Shown here in pieces: positions 32,424 through 45,100 of a stretch of DNA of 64,000 bases (position 1 is the first letter of the stretch; each line of letters opens with the position of its first letter). A program made the translations under genes and the position numbers. Origin of the DNA: Sthenelais limicola (Eukaryota > Annelida > Polychaeta > Phyllodocida > Sigalionidae); NCBI GenBank assembly GCA_942159475.1, contig OW804100.1:9316127-9380126 (forward strand), written 5' to 3'. The notes under the pieces are model-generated. The model saw only the letters and a list, made by a program, of their open reading frames with translations, did no database searches and had not been told where the DNA came from.

Positions 32424-35400
32424 GCGCGCTTTGGGCCTATCAGCGATCCCCTAGAGCAGATTGAATCTTTCATGGCAGAAGCACGTTGTCAGATAAATGT
32501 TTATACTCGCTTGTTGGAAGGCTAGGGTCATGGGGTAGATTGCTATAACGTTCCGATCAGTGAAGTAAACAATGCAACACAACCAAAACTCTCAACTTTC
32601 TACATACAATGGCCTATGATTAATTTGGTTATTACGTCCGAAATAAATTAAAATCATTTTTTGCAACTTTGTGTCAAGCAAAATACATGAAAAGACCAAT
32701 AGTCATGAAACAACCATTAGTCAGGCAATAGGCCTACCTCCTTCTTTACCATTTTCAGGTCCATCTTTTATAAATGGACTTCATTGAGAATTTAAAATTA
32801 TGATGAACATGAATGTTCCTGTCATTCATTGCGCACCTTCCCTTTGTGGGTTGTCTTTTGTTCAGACTCCGTGATTGAGATAGACCAACTCCATGAATCA
32901 GCATTGCATGAACCGGCCATATAGGATTCAAATTCCATTTACTTCAAAGTAATATTTATTCTTTGTATATTTATGCCTTGATAGAAATAGGTCTGGATTC
33001 TGAATCTGTTGACCACTGTATACACTTCCTCCTCAGTCGCTCCTTTATCAGATCAGTATTGTGTTTGATTTGATGGTGAACCTATTTATCTTATCATATC
33101 CTATACTAATCACGCAGCCTATACACGCGTCAACGTGCGGATGCATGGAGAAGTCTTTTAGACCCTCCTACTGATCCTCTTGGACGTTCTCTCAGTACAG
33201 GGAATTGGTCATTCGCACAACACAGTACTTGCAGGTTTAATGACATGTTGATACATCATTGTGTGCAGTGACCAATAAAATATGATCTATCACCATCACA
33301 AAGCAGACTGATCTTTGAGTTACCGTGAAGTGAGTCTACCAATATTTAATCAATATTATAATATCAGTCCCCGGTGAGCGAGTGGGCGATACACCTCGGG
33401 AACCGATATGCCAAATAGGAATAACCTTAATAACCTCGGTTGGTTTTGAGTATACAATATATCTTGCTCTTCCCCTCTTTGAACCGGTTCTTGCCTATCA
33501 TCGTCACAGTTGGGGTGGAAATTTTATGTTCTACCCTTGAAGGTTATAGATTATAGGTACATGCTGCGACTAGAAAAGGTTCTTATACTCCTTGGTTGAT
33601 GAAGGCAATTTTTCTTGGGAACATATCGGCCGAATATGTTGTGCGCTGATGATATTTTTGTTCTATTCAAGTTTTATTTAGGATGGCAGTACATTAACGC
33701 AATGTAAATATGGTTGATGGATTACTGGGATGACTACCCCAGGTAGTGGTCACGTTATGGAGATTCGTGAGACTCAGCATGCATGTTGTCAAAGTCAGTT
33801 TTTTCAAAGTATAAAATCGTCACTTTAATGAACAAGATTGAGTAGATGTATCACCATCGATGTGTTTTAATAAGGAAGTAGTGGTACATGCAAATAGATT
33901 GTTTATTGAACAGTTTATATTTTAACAATAAATGTTTTGTAACAAGATTGACATTTAGTATTGGTTTATTAAAAGAACAGACACGTTCTCATATGTGGCA
34001 GTCATTCCGAACTGTGCACAAGTAATATAAATAACCAATTATCAAAAAATAACTATGTTCGGCAACTGCTTGGAAGTTGAATTGTAATTTAGTTCATCAC
34101 AGTAGCCCTCAAATATAGTTTATGGCAGGATAATTATAATGCGGTGATTTCTCTCTGATGTCGATGTGTGGAAGAAGGAATTCCATTAGTCCCTGTTAAT
34201 CAGTTCACATCCTCATAAAAAAACAGCTGGGCCATGGCCTCGGCTCGCCTCCCTCGATCCAATTTGGGGGGAAGTTCCTGTCTTAGATTTAATTCTCTCC
34301 CCTCCAAGCCAGCCATAATAGCCCATATCGTAGGCGACGTTTAATGATACTTAAATGACCAAAGCATCTGGCCTCCCCCTCCCCCTTCCATCTTCCTCCT
34401 TCCCCCTTCTGTATAAAGGAAAGAAGCGCCAAACTATAGTACGTATACGTCTTACTCATGTCAATGGAGCATATTTATCAGCTATATACATGCACTTACT
34501 AAATGGTAATACAGGGACCAGACTCACGCGTATTTTATATCTTTGAGCTAACCAGATAACACTCACACGTGAACACTTAGCATGAGTGAGATAGACGCTC
34601 ACTGTTTGGGCCGTTTCCCAATATACCACATGCGCCGACCAATGGCAGGGTGTGCGTATGTTGTCAAGGCAACTCACGTGTGTAGTCATGGAGACGAGGA
34701 ACTCACCCGACCTCACCCATGGCGAGTTTTAATACACGATACAAACTTGGGAATAGGTGAGGTTGAGTTAATCATGGATCATGTTTTTAAAAAACTTTAC
34801 AATACTTTACACTACCGACGTCTACCAGGGGAATGTTACGAGAAAACGTCGGTGGGAAGGTTTAAATGACAACACCTATATCCATGCACCACTTTACTAA
34901 ATGCTACAATATATAGTATCTAACTGATGTGCGAGTGGCGATGTGTGAGCGGACTTGCCAATTAACCTCCGACACGTTAAGTCAGATGATAAACCCACCA
35001 TGCGAGGGTACTGATGACTGATTTCAACATTTGTATCATGCGCATATACTCTCGTGAATAACAGTCCCAACACTGGCCACACCCACGCGCGTAACCCCCA
35101 CAAAGGCATCATTGTAGGTAACCGCAACCTGCGCACGTTGTAAGTATCCAAAATAATCATCTCGGGGTCGGCCTGTATGTGTTACTACTGACAGAGTATG
35201 ATGGAAGTGATTATTTCCCAACGTTTAGATTACGGCTGCCATGCTTGGGGTTACCCATGGTGTTTATAATGTGTGCGTGTAACGTTATGATATTACACAC
35301 ACTATACACGCAAGGGAAGTCACAGGTCGAGTTTGTAAGACCCAATTCCAAGACACAATTAAGTGAAGATATCCTTAAAAAAGGGAATTTATACAAAGAA

Positions 35401-37325
35401 ACAAAAGAGTGTAGTCATAGAAAATGTATGATTGCTATGCTATGCTATGCTACGTGTTTGGAAGCTCTATCAAGGAGTAAGAATGACGAATGTACGGAGG
35501 TCTTATATAATGGCAATAATTACAAGTTTTTCTCTGAGCATTTTCATTGGGTTCTGCGAAGTGGCCATAAACTCTTAATTAATGAAACTACACGTGGCAG
35601 CCCCTGATGCTGGAGCAAGGGTTTATTCTACACGATTATTCACCTGTTGCCCACCAGCTCTCTTTACGCTAAGCCAACTATCGCCAGCCTCGCCCAGCAC
35701 CATTCGCCGCTACCAAGTACCGTGCCCAAGTACCGTGCGGATAGCTCACTGCACGAAATCACGCCGACCAGTGAAGCGAATTGCTATTCAAATTCTTATA
35801 AATAGGCCCGCTGATCGGTTACGACTAAAGGGATGCATGCCACTGATTAATTAGGAGTAGAGTTTCTGGGCCAGTTTGTGGGAATTCTCAGGCTTTAAGT
35901 GAGACTTGTTTAAGGAAGGGATGTTGACTAAAATCTCTGTTTATTGAGATGTTCAGTCGGTTCAGTCATTATCAATGTTCTTTCGTGCAGTGGAGACGGT
36001 AAGGTATCAAGCCAATAAATAATACTTTAAGATAGGCTTCGCTGTACCTACAAAAATTATCATAATATGGTAACGTATATTATATAAACATGCAATCTTT
36101 TCGGGGATACGATAAGCAAATCATTAATAACGATACCTATACTGTTAATGAATGGAATTACTTCCAGTACATTCAGCGTAAGAGAGGCTGGGTTTCTTTA
36201 CCAATTAATGTTCAGTTCCAAAATAAAACATATGTTGGGGAGTATAGAATGGTAATCGCTACATTTATAAGCTAACATATATATATATATATATACACTG
36301 TCAGACGTGAATTTATAATAATAGCCTTATTGAACTCGGCCGCATGTTCAATGGGTGGACATTTGCTCATCACAAAGTACACTGCGGTCCACCCTCCTGT
36401 AGGCAGGGTCCATTTGACCTTTTCCAGTGAACATGTGAAACCAGCAGCGACTATATATATATATGGCAGCGTAATGTAAGTAGTTTTACTATCAATCTTC
36501 CTAAAATGTAAAAGAACAACATGCTCATGTCCTGAAACAATAGCACATCGCTGGCGTCTCATATTCTCTCACCCTCATCGGGCGGTCATCCATAACCATT
36601 GTCCTCTCATCTGTTCAGGGAATATATGAAGATTCCATCAGGAACAGTTTGTGGCGTCATGTGGAGCAGACGAGCCGGTCTGGCTAGCATAGGTAATGTT
36701 CCCCCGGGCACCTCTGGTAGGAATCCAGGTTAGGCTGGCCAATCCATGGGATTATTAGCGGTATATGAACCCGGACATTTCCCTCTTACTTCTCAAAGTA
36801 TGAATTATATCAAATCTTCATGACTTATGGATGCGGTTTATTATACTTCATAATTATACGCTCTATGTATAATCAGCGCATCGAGTTAACACAATAATGT
36901 GTCTTAGGATCTCTAAAAAATAAAAGAGATCGACTTGTCACGACCTTGCATTATACCTCACCTAGAGATCCCCTTGTAAATGCAAACATGGTTGCGTGTT
37001 GAGGGTATTTTCACCTTGCTACCAGAGGCATCCTCAGCTTACTAATTAGGTGCGCAGCATGCACTGCTACTTACCTGTGCCACGTGGGCAATGGTTACTC
37101 TATACACAGTATATGTTTAATGTTCGATACCAACTTTTCTTTACCAACAACGTCAATGAGCTCGTGCGTGAATACTTATATTTTGCCGTCTCCAAATAAC
37201 TTTGAAATAACGTAAAAATAATCCAATGTGTTTGATCTGTGAATGCATAGCTGAGAAAGCATTTTTGATATTAGAGAAGAACTTATCCCTTATTATGAAA
37301 TATCTTAATAACTTATTTCAGCAAA

Positions 37326-40073
37326 ATGGCGGCGCCACTGCGCCCTCAAGATCTGACGCCGGAACAGATGGCTGCCTATCGCCGGAAGTTCGATGCAATC
37401 GACCTCAACAAAGATGGTGTCATTGAACTCAGAGAAATGGCTGCAATCAGTAGAGTGTTTGGCTATAGGCTCGGCATCGATGAACTTAGGGTAAGCAACA
37501 AATCAATTGTGATGTCACTTCAGGTAGATCTATACAATCGTGATTGGAAACGGCCTATGCATGAAATGTATATATGCACACAGCCCGATTTGAATCAGTC
37601 TGGTGTTCCCTGAGTGACATTGTTTTTTTGTAATATTTTCACTTTTGATGTCTTATGCAGGAAATCTTCAACAAAAGGGATTTGGATGATTCTGGAGCTA
37701 TTTCATTCGACGAGTTCGTAGCAGCTATGCTCGATAGGGCAGCAAAGAATGCAAAGTAATTGTGATGTCTTTCTTTTGTGTGTGGACGATTGTAAAATAT
37801 CAGTTTATTTTGATATTTTACGCTATAGATAGATATCGATTGATCCATTAAATCTCAACAGCCATATCACACAAAATGCATCCCAATATGCGTTTGACCA
37901 TAATCTTATTGGGTCGGCTGTAAATGAATGTGGGCGCTCAGGCTTATGATTGAATCAAACTCGAAAACGATATGAATGTTTATATTTTACCATGAACCAC
38001 ACTTTTGGACACTTTCATTGTTTTACGATAGGTTAGCACCAATTCGGGCCAAGTTCCGTCGTTATGATTACAAAGGTCGGGGATACATCACATCTGATGA
38101 AGCATATCCGATTCTCGTAGAAGAACTTGGATTCGATATGCTCAAAACAGAAGGTCTAGTCGATATGTTCGACAAAAACAGAGATTACAGACTGAGTATT
38201 CATGAGTTCGTCGCCTTTGATGAGAAGGTTGAACAGCTGTAAGTAAATGTATACTCGTTTTTGATTAGTTACATTAATTAATCTTAGAGTAAGCATTGAT
38301 CGATTAATTGATTAACTTGTTTATTTGTGTATTTGTGTATTTGCTGCTCCTGATTCCTACAGTTTTAAATGTAAACTTACTCAAATATCTTTCCCTAATT
38401 TCACAGCGTGTTCTAGGAATTAACATAAATATCCATGTTCATACCTACATTTCGCTAACGGGGGTTACCAATAATATTAATGGTCAAATTCTACCATTCG
38501 GGGGAATTTTACAGAATGAGCAATATCTTTTGACAAGATTCTTTTACAATATTTTAACCATAAAATTGGTTTCTGAGGCTGAAATAAAGCAATGGGCATT
38601 ATATGCATCTTTGAGGAATATTTAGAAAACTATAGCCCCCCCCCCCCCCCCAACTCCATTTTTCAGCCTTTTAAAAATTGAGTATATTGGAAATGAAGGC
38701 CCATATATTAATTTAATGCTATTTCCCCTTTGATGTTGCAGTACTCATGTCTTTAGGTATCAAATGATGGCATGGCAAAAAGAATTTATTTATTCATATG
38801 TTTAGTCTGATTATGTGCCAAAATGTGTTGGTGTAGGTAAATGTCGCCGTTCGACATTTGTGTACAGAGCTGAGGCGCAGAAAATAAATAATAGAATTTA
38901 AAGATTCGTCATTACAAATATGAACTATAAAATGATGTTATGCTTCAAAACAAAGAAACCCCTTCAACTCTCTTTATTCTATTCATATATATACGAGTAG
39001 TGAAATGCCACCAAGATTCTGTGGTGTAGGCAAATTGTCGCCATTCGACATCCATATTTCTTATAAATTTATCAGAATATATATGCTAAATTGATAATAA
39101 TCGCTGTTATCTATGATACCCCAGTGATGAGCCCTATCATCAAGTACAATATGATTTTTGTATTGTGGGAGATGGCTTTGCTATGACCAGAAATGAAGTA
39201 AAAGTCGCCATTTGCGATATTCGACACATTTTTAACGTCTTTTTAATAGATTAGTAGATTGCACCATAATTATGGGAAAATTCGTCCAAATTTTAACAAA
39301 AATGAGAACTCGTTCTGCTGAATCCATTTTCTTCATACATGATATTTTGAGAATCGTTAATCCCGATAACTAATATCACAATATTAATATTTTTTCCCTA
39401 CGGGAAATCCAGTGTTGATCTTTAGAATTGACCTGATATAAGTGACAAACAATACCACATCTATACTGCACAATAGACGATAGGACCGACCTTACATTTA
39501 TAACAACAATAATTGTATCGAGCAGTTATTCATTCCTGTTATATCTATTGATCCGCGTCTATCCGTTAAACGATACAATGACACGTCTGTCTATTAACGA
39601 AGCCCAGATAATGAATTGATGTCACGTTGGCACCATGACATTATCGAATTATGATCAAGTAAGCAAGGTTTGAAACGACACCGTTGGAGACGTAAATCAT
39701 CTAATATAGGGTTTCAAATTGATATGAAAATGCGACCGACAGAATTGATAGATTGAACATTTGTATTTCAATACTAATGGGGCAGCTCTGTATATACAAT
39801 TTCAGGTTTTCGTTTGTAGATGTTAGTTTACTTCATTTCATCATAGAATTTTTTCTGACCCACAGGAAAGCTGACATTATGGCTGGATTCAGAGAATTCG
39901 ATGTAAATGGTGATGGCATGGTGGATTTGGAAGAGATGAAGTCGGTTATGGTGCCTAAGGGTTTCAGCGCGGATGAGGTGCAGAATATGTTTGCCAAGTA
40001 TGATGCTAATGGTGACGGCGCATTGGATTGGCAAGAATTTGCTCGCTTCTGGGATGTGCCCATCTACAAATAG
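37326..40073 (+). CDS. Six-EF-hand calcium-binding protein, complete
   Basis: A small soluble calcium sensor or buffer of the calmodulin superfamily. Coding exons 37326-37490, 37661-37755, 38032-38238 and 39866-40073 join in phase to 224 residues ending in TAG. The first coding exon begins at 37322 after the acceptor TTATTTCAG, so a non-coding exon lies upstream. EF loops: 26-37 (DLNKDGVIELRE), 62-73 (DLDDSGAISFDE), 99-110 (DYKGRGYITSDE), 134-145 (DKNRDYRLSIHE), 168-179 (DVNGDGMVDLEE), 202-213 (DANGDGALDWQE). The third has K and R at ligand positions 3 and 5 and is probably dead. The fourth has Y where G is usual but keeps its ligands. There is no signal peptide, membrane segment or myristoylation site. 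Six positions exceed calmodulin's four and recall calbindin-type proteins, but the sequence does not let me name an orthologue. Confidence 0.92.
38841..39231. repeat. Three spaced copies of a GTCGCC...TTCGACA motif
   Basis: TGTCGCCGTTCGACA (38842), TGTCGCCATTCGACA (39036) and GTCGCCATTTGCGATATTCGACA (39204) lie 194 and about 168 bases apart inside the last EF-hand gene intron. The first two are also preceded by GTGTAGG. The spacing suggests a decayed tandem repeat of about 180 bp. Single GTCGCCATTT cores occur elsewhere (24173, 27643). Confidence 0.55.
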
Positions 40074-40897
40074 AGCCACGTTGACCGAACCCTCCGTTCC
40101 AAGCCAAATTAGATAGTATAACAATATCTGAGTGTATATGTACGACATAAAGTATCGATAACTTGTGTATATGTATTATATTTATGTCATGTCGCGTTTA
40201 TTACGTGTCAATATGACGTCAGAATCCTTCCTATCGTCCACCATTCCACAAACCCCAAATGTTACAGATATATGAGAACTGTGAATGTACTATTTTTGAC
40301 GATTTTACTGCGTGGATTTTTGCTTCACTCCCCCTTTCTATCATTCACTTTACAGATGTTTTCATTCGTGAAAAGATAACACGTGTTGCGTTTTCCATTT
40401 AAAGGTACCGACATACCCTGAGATACCGAAACCAATATTGAGTGTGGTAATGTACTTGTAGATGGGTTTCTGTCAATGAGCATTTTGATTTTCGATTATT
40501 GCATCAAACTGACTAGACAGTGCCTCCCTCCTTAAATGTGTGTGTAAGCCATGATGCTAATGAAATGAAGGATGGTTGTCTTCGCAGGGTATTTGATATA
40601 TCAACAGGTGTATTCAACTTGGTCAATTAACCTAATTGGTGGAAGTTCAATGAAAAGTGTATGGAAAACATCCTTCTGTGTTGAGATTACACTGATGGTG
40701 ATCAACCACGATTGAAACTAAGGTAATTATTACATTGTCACGCGGTGGATAATTCCCCGATGTGCGGCGGATATCCACGATCACAAAGTATACGATGAGT
40801 AAGCATGGGTCTGATGAAAAGAAAATTCAGGAAATACAAGTCAAGAATTACAATCCAAGTTGAGAAACGGGTTATTTTTGTACGTTGTATTGCGGTG

Positions 40898-40903
40898 AAT
40901 AAA
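40898..40903 (+). terminator. Candidate poly(A) signal of the EF-hand gene
   Basis: AATAAA about 825 bases after the EF-hand stop codon, before the convergent gene on the other strand. Weak evidence on its own. Confidence 0.25.
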
Positions 40904-41355
40904 GAATACAGAGATAAGAACACATATCGAGTTATCTTATACATTTAGCCGTCAATGGGCTTGGGTGTTCCTCCAGTCCATCAGACTTTTTTCAATTCAT
41001 TTTTAGTCAGGTATGAGCTACATGCATCAGTGGTAAATAATATAACTGTCATATAGAAGCTCCTCAGGTCACAATTGCTGTGGTCTAGCTTCCCCTGAGC
41101 CCTGAACCGGCCAAGAGGTCAAACTTTATTTTACTTATATGCTGTAAGATGGATCTGGCCGGGGAAAATGTTTTCTTAACTTTGGTTTATTTCATAAACT
41201 CCGTCCTTTAAAAGAAATGGCAGCGGCGTTCTTTTATATTCTACGTTATATATTATTTCGAATTGAAAGAGTAATGATGCAATACTCATAATTGGAACTG
41301 AATTATTCTCTACCCTTTTCCTCCTAGATAGGTTTCTTTCTTTTTTGCAAACGTT

Positions 41356-41361
41356 TTTATT
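41356..41361 (-). terminator. Candidate poly(A) signal of the minus-strand membrane-protein gene
   Basis: AATAAA on the minus strand, about 800 bases beyond the stop codon at 42167-42169. Other copies occur nearby, so the true site is uncertain. Confidence 0.2.
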
Positions 41362-42166
41362 AATCACCCTTAGACATTAAAACAATGACCGGACGGTACA
41401 CTGAGATTTGCATTTCCGGGTTGTAGGTTTTCTTAGATTATTAGTTTTCGTTATCTGTTCGTTTTCACTTTATCTTACAGTCTTTGTGGATTTCTTATAC
41501 CTTCTATACTTTATTTACCTTGACCTGTATGGTTCTTTGTGAAATTAGTGCTCTCCATTACAAGCTCTTTTTTCTAGTATTACCTTGAGTAAAGTTTTCA
41601 ACTCATTGCTCGATATGCCGGATTTGTGGATATTATTTTTTTTTACCTTATATTCGAACTCTGTCATAAATACCTCAGATATATTATTGTTATCGTGAAG
41701 AAGCTTCTGTCTGTAGACATAGAATTTGGCTGCAATTCTTTACATAAGCTTACATACGGTTTGTCCTGCAATCGTTGTCTCTGTCTGTAACTTTTTAAAT
41801 TAATTCTTTTGGATATCTCCTGTTTTTTATCCACTCTATTATGTTCCCCCAAAGACCTTAATTTGCTTCTCGGAAAAGTGTGTCCTCTTCTCAACATTAC
41901 GTAAGTACATCCTGGAAAATCTTTAATCTTTAGATTTGCTAGGTACCTGTTTAACATCCGCAGTACATCAGTAAGGTATTTTGTACCAGCCCTTCCGACA
42001 ATCGTAGGCATAACCTTGATACCCGCTTTGAACCCCTTTTCAGAGCCAAATTATGATACAAATTGAGGTACTAATGTTACTTTAATCTCGTCATATATAC
42101 CAGACACACCATCATGGAAGAGATATAATCGACAAGATACACCTAACAGCTCCGAAATGCTGGTTG

Positions 42167-45100
42167 CTAATGTAAAGCGTTGTGGCTAACATTTCCACCA
42201 ATGCGACTTAAATTGCTCGTGGGTGGTACATTCGCCAACTCAAATGTTCTGTGCCTCTTCGATGATGTCTCTGCAAGTAAAAGGATATTGCCCTCATAGT
42301 AAGTATAATGTTTCTGCTTGTGGGCAATTATCTCTTCTAACCCAGCCTTTAATGTTGCATATTGATAGGCAATCAGGATATGAAACACTGCATCAGAAAC
42401 CAGATAGACGGCTCATGAGATATCACGATATGTCGATATCATTTACAAAAAGTTTTAGAGCTATCCCACAATGCGTTTCAATGTATTATATTCAGCAAAA
42501 CATGCGTTTTAAGACTAAATTTGCTAGCAATGGACAGCAAACATTATATTCCAACTTAGACCATATGAGACCACATTTCATACCTGCTCCGAATATGATG
42601 ACACCTGCCACACCCAATGTGAAAAGACAGAAAGCAACCCAGATGAAAAGTTTCCCTGAGGAACTTCGGCTCTCAATATCTGCTTTGTCACTTATCTCCT
42701 TGTTCGACTGTAATTCAGTCAAGAAATTTTCGCTGAAGAAAAATGCCATAATGCTATTAAAATGAGAAAAATGTGTGCTCTTATATAATGTTCTCTATTT
42801 AGATACAGTTGAAAACAATGAAACTATAAAGATGAGATCGTGCCTAATTATCATCTGATATTTGAAATGAAGATAACCCGTGTAGTTTTGCCACCTGAGC
42901 TAAAACCCCCACCTCCACCCCCACACAAAGCCCACCCGCCCACTCCTCTACTATTGAAACAAAACAATCTGCTAATGTATCTAAACAATTATTCTAATAA
43001 TTATTCTATTATGATTGTATAACATTCTAGATATAAATGGTCAAAATAAATGTGAATCCCAGTAATGGGACAATTTAGAAAAAATGAGAAACCTATACAT
43101 ACGTGTTGCCATAGGGATGCTGGAAGTAGCCCTGCTCCCCATATAGCAGACCTCCGGCTGTATAGCCATGGCGACCGGCTTTTTGTCTGGGCGTTTTCTG
43201 ATTAAAAGGGCAAACTTTTATTGCAATTTTTCATATTTGATTACAAATTCTAAAGAATGTCATCTCGGTTATGTTTAGGGCATAACCCCATTGTGTGCGT
43301 CTACATTATCCTACAGTATATGAGCCGATTACAAAAGTGTCCTGGTGAGTATAGAACCACCCCTCAATGCATTTCAATGGGAACGGTCGCGCCAATATGT
43401 ATATATAATGATATAATTTTATACAGTTCTAAAGGTACTGCTCTCTAGGATCTCAGATAAAATACAAATTAAAAATGTTACCTGCACTGCTAAAGCAATA
43501 TCTCCTATTCCATTGAAAAGTAAACCATCAGCTTTCCGTGCATGTGTTGCGCTATTTATTTTATTCTTTTCGTCTCCATCTCGTCTGTCTTCAAGTTCAA
43601 ATGCTAGATTTACCTGTTCCCTTGTGTCCATCTGAAAGAATAGAAGTGTGCCATATATGGACCTCGCTATGCCATGATTGAACTAATGGGCAGCGGTGAG
43701 CCTACCGTAGAATGACACGGACTAATCCCCATCCATATATACCAGCATTCAAAATGGCGGAAGGTGGGTTCCCATTAAAACAAACAATGTTGGTTTTTAA
43801 CTATCAAAAGCCGTTTTCAGTAGCTGTCATGGAAACGACTCTGGAAACGGCTCTGCAACACACCAAATATATATGTTTTAATAATCTTGTATTGTAAGAA
43901 TGATTATGTATAGTTGCGGTTATTTTTACCGTTCCCTGGGTCAGTCTGGCATTTGGACGAGAAATAGAAAATAAGATTAATCTAGGGATTAATTGATTAT
44001 ATTTCCTGAAAATAAATAGCACTCGGTGAAAAACATTTTTAGAAATTGGTACATGTAGAAGTACCATAGAAGCACACACATGTTGGTATAGCGTGAAAGT
44101 GACGGGGAGGCACTTATCTGTCATCTTGTGTCAATGGACATACAGATAACGCTCTTAGAAGGATCTGACTAAAAGACACACAGCACCGAAAACCCGCACA
44201 GCATCCGCACAGCACCCGCACAGCACCGCCGCTACTTGTGCACTAATATTAGACGCACAACTTTGCCATTTTGTACATGAAATATTCTTCTGATCACCAT
44301 GATATTTAAGGATCCAAATCATTGAATATGGATCTCAAAAGGCCGTAAATATGGGTTTTATAGCTGGAACAGTTTGACGGTAAATAGCTGTCGAAGTTTG
44401 TGGTATTTAGATTAATATACTATCATTAAATCACTCTCCCAGTCATATATCATGATATGTTGTAATATTTGTTGAAACTACTGGTGGTTTATTTTGAATT
44501 TATGCTTGCGAGAGAGAATGGACAACTTTATTAAATACTCAATAAAAGGAAAATCAACGCAAATTAATGTCTTATAACATATATACATGTATATATAAAA
44601 AAATGTTTATTCAATGCTTAGTCACAATATAACACAATAGATCAATCAAATAATAATCCATCACCCATCCATATTCATTCGGAACATTAACATGAAATAA
44701 TACTAAAAATTCTAAGGAAAACAGATAAATCATAATCAGTTAATATTGGTGTCCCTTCATATTTTCTTCTTATATTCTGATACAATAATAGCCCTAATAA
44801 GAGGGGAAAGTTGGTAGTTTTTCATTATAAAAAGTTATTATTATTTTCGAATATCATTTGGATTATTCATTTGGACCGTATAATACATGTATTACATTTT
44901 AGCGTTATCTCTCAATATCAATATTTTTCATATTCTCTCTCAATATCAATTTCAACTTGGACGCAAGGGTGCTATTTACATGTGGAAACAAAATATCAAA
45001 ATCTAAGCATCATATCTCTATTGATGGATAGAATAGTTGTATAAGCATAACATTTTAGGAAAGTCAGATAGACATGTCGGGATATTTAATGTTTTTGAAA

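Larger units (their letters stand above)
29340..37321. other. Intergenic DNA upstream of the EF-hand gene
   Basis: No supportable coding exon. The longest frame (142 codons from 35179) lacks matching splice sites and recognisable protein. 34560-35300 is less AT-rich and carries CACGTG E-boxes (34567, 34676) and a CCAAT box, so it could be regulatory. The 5' UTR exon of the EF-hand gene should lie here, because its first coding exon is preceded by an acceptor; one candidate donor is GCATAG|GTAATG near 36691. Confidence 0.5.

Noticed and set aside
35179..35607. 142-codon plus-strand open frame
   Set aside because: No acceptor or donor in phase, codon use like the surrounding DNA, and no recognisable domain.
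41664..42011. 115-codon minus-strand frame
   Set aside because: It lies just past the stop codon of the membrane-protein gene and is most simply its 3' UTR. No splice signal brings it into frame.
42223..42765. 180-codon plus-strand open frame
   Set aside because: It is antisense to two exons of the minus-strand membrane-protein gene, which have proper splice borders and a transmembrane helix. The plus frame has neither splice context nor recognisable protein.
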